From Acidobacteriaceae bacterium (GTDB taxonomy: Bacteria; Acidobacteriota; Terriglobia; Terriglobales; Acidobacteriaceae), in contig JASHVU010000057.1 of assembly GCA_030044455.1 (NCBI GenBank), forward strand, positions 1 to 7,665: a stretch of 7,665 bases of DNA. The letters run 5' to 3'. Positions 6,501 through 7,665 of the stretch are shown here, in pieces. Position numbers and translations under genes: made by a program. Position 1 is the first letter of the stretch. Every line of letters begins with the position of its first letter. The notes beneath the pieces were generated by a model. It was not told the DNA's origin. It ran no database searches and saw only the letters and a list, made by a program, of their open reading frames with translations.

Positions 6501-6833
6501 CTAGGCTTCGTCGAGAACAAGGCTCACGGTTGCGGTCAGCTTGCGCCAGGCTGCGGTCTCGGCTTCAAGCTGTTTCAAGCCCACGCGGGTCAATTGGTAG
6601 TACTTGGCTCGGCGATTGTTTTCGCTTGCGGCCCAATGCGCCTTGATTGACCCCTGGCGTTCAAGCCGATGCAGGGCTGGATAGAGGGAGCCTTGTGGCA
6701 CCTGAAGCGCGTGATGGGAAATTTGCTGCAGACGCTCGGAGATGGCCCAGCCGTGCATCGGCTCTAAAGCCAGCGTCCGCAAAATCAACAGGTCAAGCGT
6801 GCCCTGGGGCAGTTCCAGCCGTTCAGGAGTCAT
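6501..6833 (-). CDS. PadR-family transcriptional regulator, Acidobacterial type
   Basis: The protein has 110 residues with the winged helix-turn-helix of PadR regulators. GTLDLLILRTLALEPMHGW at 11-29 is the first helix region, VPQGSLYPALHRLERQG at 45-61 is the recognition helix and the start of the wing, and NNRRAKYYQLTRVG at 72-85 is the conserved end of the wing. A short C-terminal helix (KQLEAETAAWRKL) would form the dimer interface. This close match to the Acidobacterial PadR subfamily goes with the ADOP permease encoded 19 bases downstream. The family usually represses its own operon and is released by a small ligand or a stress signal; the ligand here is unknown. The start at 6833 follows a purine-rich GAGGGGG on the - strand. 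A candidate operator lies at 6846-6877. The gene is 89 bases downstream of lemA on the same strand, so some read-through from lemA is possible. Confidence 0.94.
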   Translation of the reverse strand: MTPERLELPQGTLDLLILRTLALEPMHGWAISERLQQISHHALQVPQGSLYPALHRLERQGSIKAHWAASENNRRAKYYQLTRVGLKQLEAETAAWRKLTATVSLVLDEA

Positions 6834-6845
6834 GCAGTGTTCCCC

Positions 6846-6877
6846 CTCGTACTTCTACATGAGGACTGTACTACGAG
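6846..6877 (-). promoter_or_regulatory. Candidate operator for the PadR regulator
   Basis: CTCGTA (6846-6851) and TACGAG (6872-6877) form a six-base inverted repeat. Within it, GTACT occurs twice (6849-6853 and 6868-6872), 19 bases apart, about two helical turns. The site lies 13 to 44 bases upstream of the padR start codon, where an autoregulatory operator would be expected. An ACAT in the centre recalls the ATGT-N8-ACAT pattern known for PadR, but the full pattern is not present. No clear -35/-10 could be assigned; TTGTGC further upstream on the - strand is a weak -35 candidate. Confidence 0.45.
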
Positions 6878-6922
6878 CTCCTGCAGAAGCACAAGGGGAA
6901 TTGGATTTTCGGCGGGCAACTG

Positions 6923-7501
6923 CTAGAAGTTGACCTGCGGCGCGTTCTGCGCCCCTGGGCTGGCTTCAAAGCGCGCGTTGTTCTGGTGGAATCCCAGGAT
7001 GCCTGCCCAGATGCTGTTGGGGAATTGCAGGATAAACGTGTTGTAGTCCTGCAGGGCTTCGTTGTAGCGTTTGCGGGCCACGGCGATTCGATTCTCGGTT
7101 CCCGCGAGCTCATCCTGCAGGCGCATGAACTGATCGCTCGAGCGCAGTTGCGGGTAATTCTCAGTGAGCAGCAGCAGCCGGCCGAGCGCGGAGTCGAGCT
7201 GGCCGTTGGCCGCGATCTTGGCCTGCGGGGTTTGCGCGTTCAGCATCCCCGCGCGTGCATTGGCAATATCTGCATACACGCTGTTTTCTTCCTTGGTAAA
7301 TCCCTTCACGGTTGCAACCAGGTTGGGGATCAGGTCGGCGCGGCGCTGCAACTGAACGTCGACCTCAGACCATGCTGTTTTCACACTCTGGTCGCGCGCC
7401 ACCATCTGGTTCTGGGCGCTCTTGAAGCTGCCGAAGACCATCAATACCACCAGCAGCAATACACCAACCACCGCCAGCGCGATTCCAAGTCCCTTGCTCA
7501 T
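6923..7501 (-). CDS. lemA: LemA family protein
   Basis: The protein has 192 residues, the normal length for LemA proteins. Residues about 5-24 (LGIALAVVGVLLLVVLMVFG) form one N-terminal membrane anchor. The rest is the long helical-bundle domain, marked by W44-SEVDVQLQRRADLIPNLV and VK at 65-66 and later by YPQLRSSDQFMRLQDELAGTENRIAVARKRYNEA-type helices ending in a 'FPNSIWAGILGF' block. The function of LemA proteins is poorly known. They are often encoded next to TPM-domain (DUF477) proteins. Here the next gene downstream is padR, and no TPM gene is visible in the window; it could lie upstream, outside. A strong GGAGGAG (7506-7512 on the - strand) stands four bases before the ATG, fixing the start. 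A tandem heptad repeat lies in the leader at 7522-7549. Confidence 0.95.
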   Translation of the reverse strand: MSKGLGIALAVVGVLLLVVLMVFGSFKSAQNQMVARDQSVKTAWSEVDVQLQRRADLIPNLVATVKGFTKEENSVYADIANARAGMLNAQTPQAKIAANGQLDSALGRLLLLTENYPQLRSSDQFMRLQDELAGTENRIAVARKRYNEALQDYNTFILQFPNSIWAGILGFHQNNARFEASPGAQNAPQVNF

Positions 7502-7521
7502 ATTTCTCCTCCGAGAAACAA

Positions 7522-7549
7522 CTCCTCGCTATTAGCTTCTAGCTGCTAG
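7522..7549. repeat. Tandem heptad repeat in the lemA leader
   Basis: Four consecutive seven-base units read CTCCTCG, CTATTAG, CTTCTAG, CTGCTAG on the + strand (consensus CTnnTAG; on the - strand CTAnnAG). The array ends ten bases before the lemA Shine-Dalgarno on the - strand. The last three units are the best matched. It may be a simple-sequence remnant or a dispersed intergenic repeat. Confidence 0.55.
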
Positions 7550-7600
7550 TTTGTCCTGCCTGAACTCGCCTTTTTTACAATTGCGTACTTCCAAATTCAC

Positions 7601-7624
7601 CTTCGCTCTTTTTAAGCTTCGCTC
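7601..7624. repeat. Eight-base direct repeat upstream of lemA
   Basis: CTTCGCTC occurs at 7601-7608 and again at 7617-7624, with an AT-rich TTTTTAAG between. The period is 16 bases. This AT-rich region (7550-7665) holds no recognisable gene and is the likely promoter region of lemA. The repeat could be paired half-sites for a regulator or chance. Confidence 0.35.
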
Positions 7625-7665
7625 ATTGAATACAATTTGCGGCTACAAGAAAAAAGCTGGTGGCT

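Noticed and set aside
6986..7549. 187-codon + strand open frame opposite lemA
   Set aside because: The - strand carries a clear LemA protein with a strong Shine-Dalgarno site; the + strand frame is a shadow.
1..7665. CRISPR array, insertion sequence, tRNA/rRNA or phage attachment site
   Set aside because: No spaced direct-repeat array, transposase motif, terminal inverted repeats or tRNA-like cloverleaf was seen anywhere in the window.

Overview
The window looks like chromosomal DNA from an acidobacterium, probably the Terriglobia/Acidobacteriaceae group. The main evidence is a PadR-type regulator followed directly by a roughly 880-residue duplicated orphan permease. That pair matches the Acidobacterial PadR family and the ADOP (Acidobacterial Duplicated Orphan Permease) family. 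The moderately GC-rich sequence and frequent GTG starts fit this, but no rRNA or other marker gene is present to settle it.

Layout from left to right. Positions 1-105 hold the last 34 codons of a + strand gene, probably a PhnB-like VOC/glyoxalase-fold protein. It converges, 17 bases away, on a long - strand gene (123-1427) for a soluble protein that combines PRC-barrel-like segments, an MgtE N-terminal domain and a CBS pair, with no membrane channel. A divergent promoter region follows. Next come three + strand genes that all appear to start with GTG: an exported class C beta-lactamase-fold serine hydrolase (1559-2611), an RsbW-like HATPase/anti-sigma-type kinase (2670-3158) and an RsbV/SpoIIAA-like STAS anti-sigma factor antagonist (3283-3627). 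The last two form a plausible partner-switching pair, although no sigma factor or PP2C phosphatase is in view. The STAS gene has its own likely extended -10 promoter and a hairpin terminator.

The right half is all on the - strand. A LemA-family membrane protein (7501-6923) is followed after 89 bases by the PadR regulator (6833-6501) and then the ADOP permease (6481-3830). The permease start has a good ribosome binding site 19 bases after the padR stop, so padR and the permease are probably one operon. An inverted repeat just upstream of padR is a candidate autoregulatory operator. The STAS and permease genes converge on a 202-base gap that contains three separate dyads.

I see no CRISPR array, insertion sequence, tRNA, rRNA or obvious new defence system. 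The gene families are known ones. The most interesting points are the sigma-free partner-switch pair, the MgtE-type sensor protein without a channel, the structured convergent gap, the padR operator candidate and the heptad repeat in front of lemA. All functions are inferred from recognisable motifs, without database searches.
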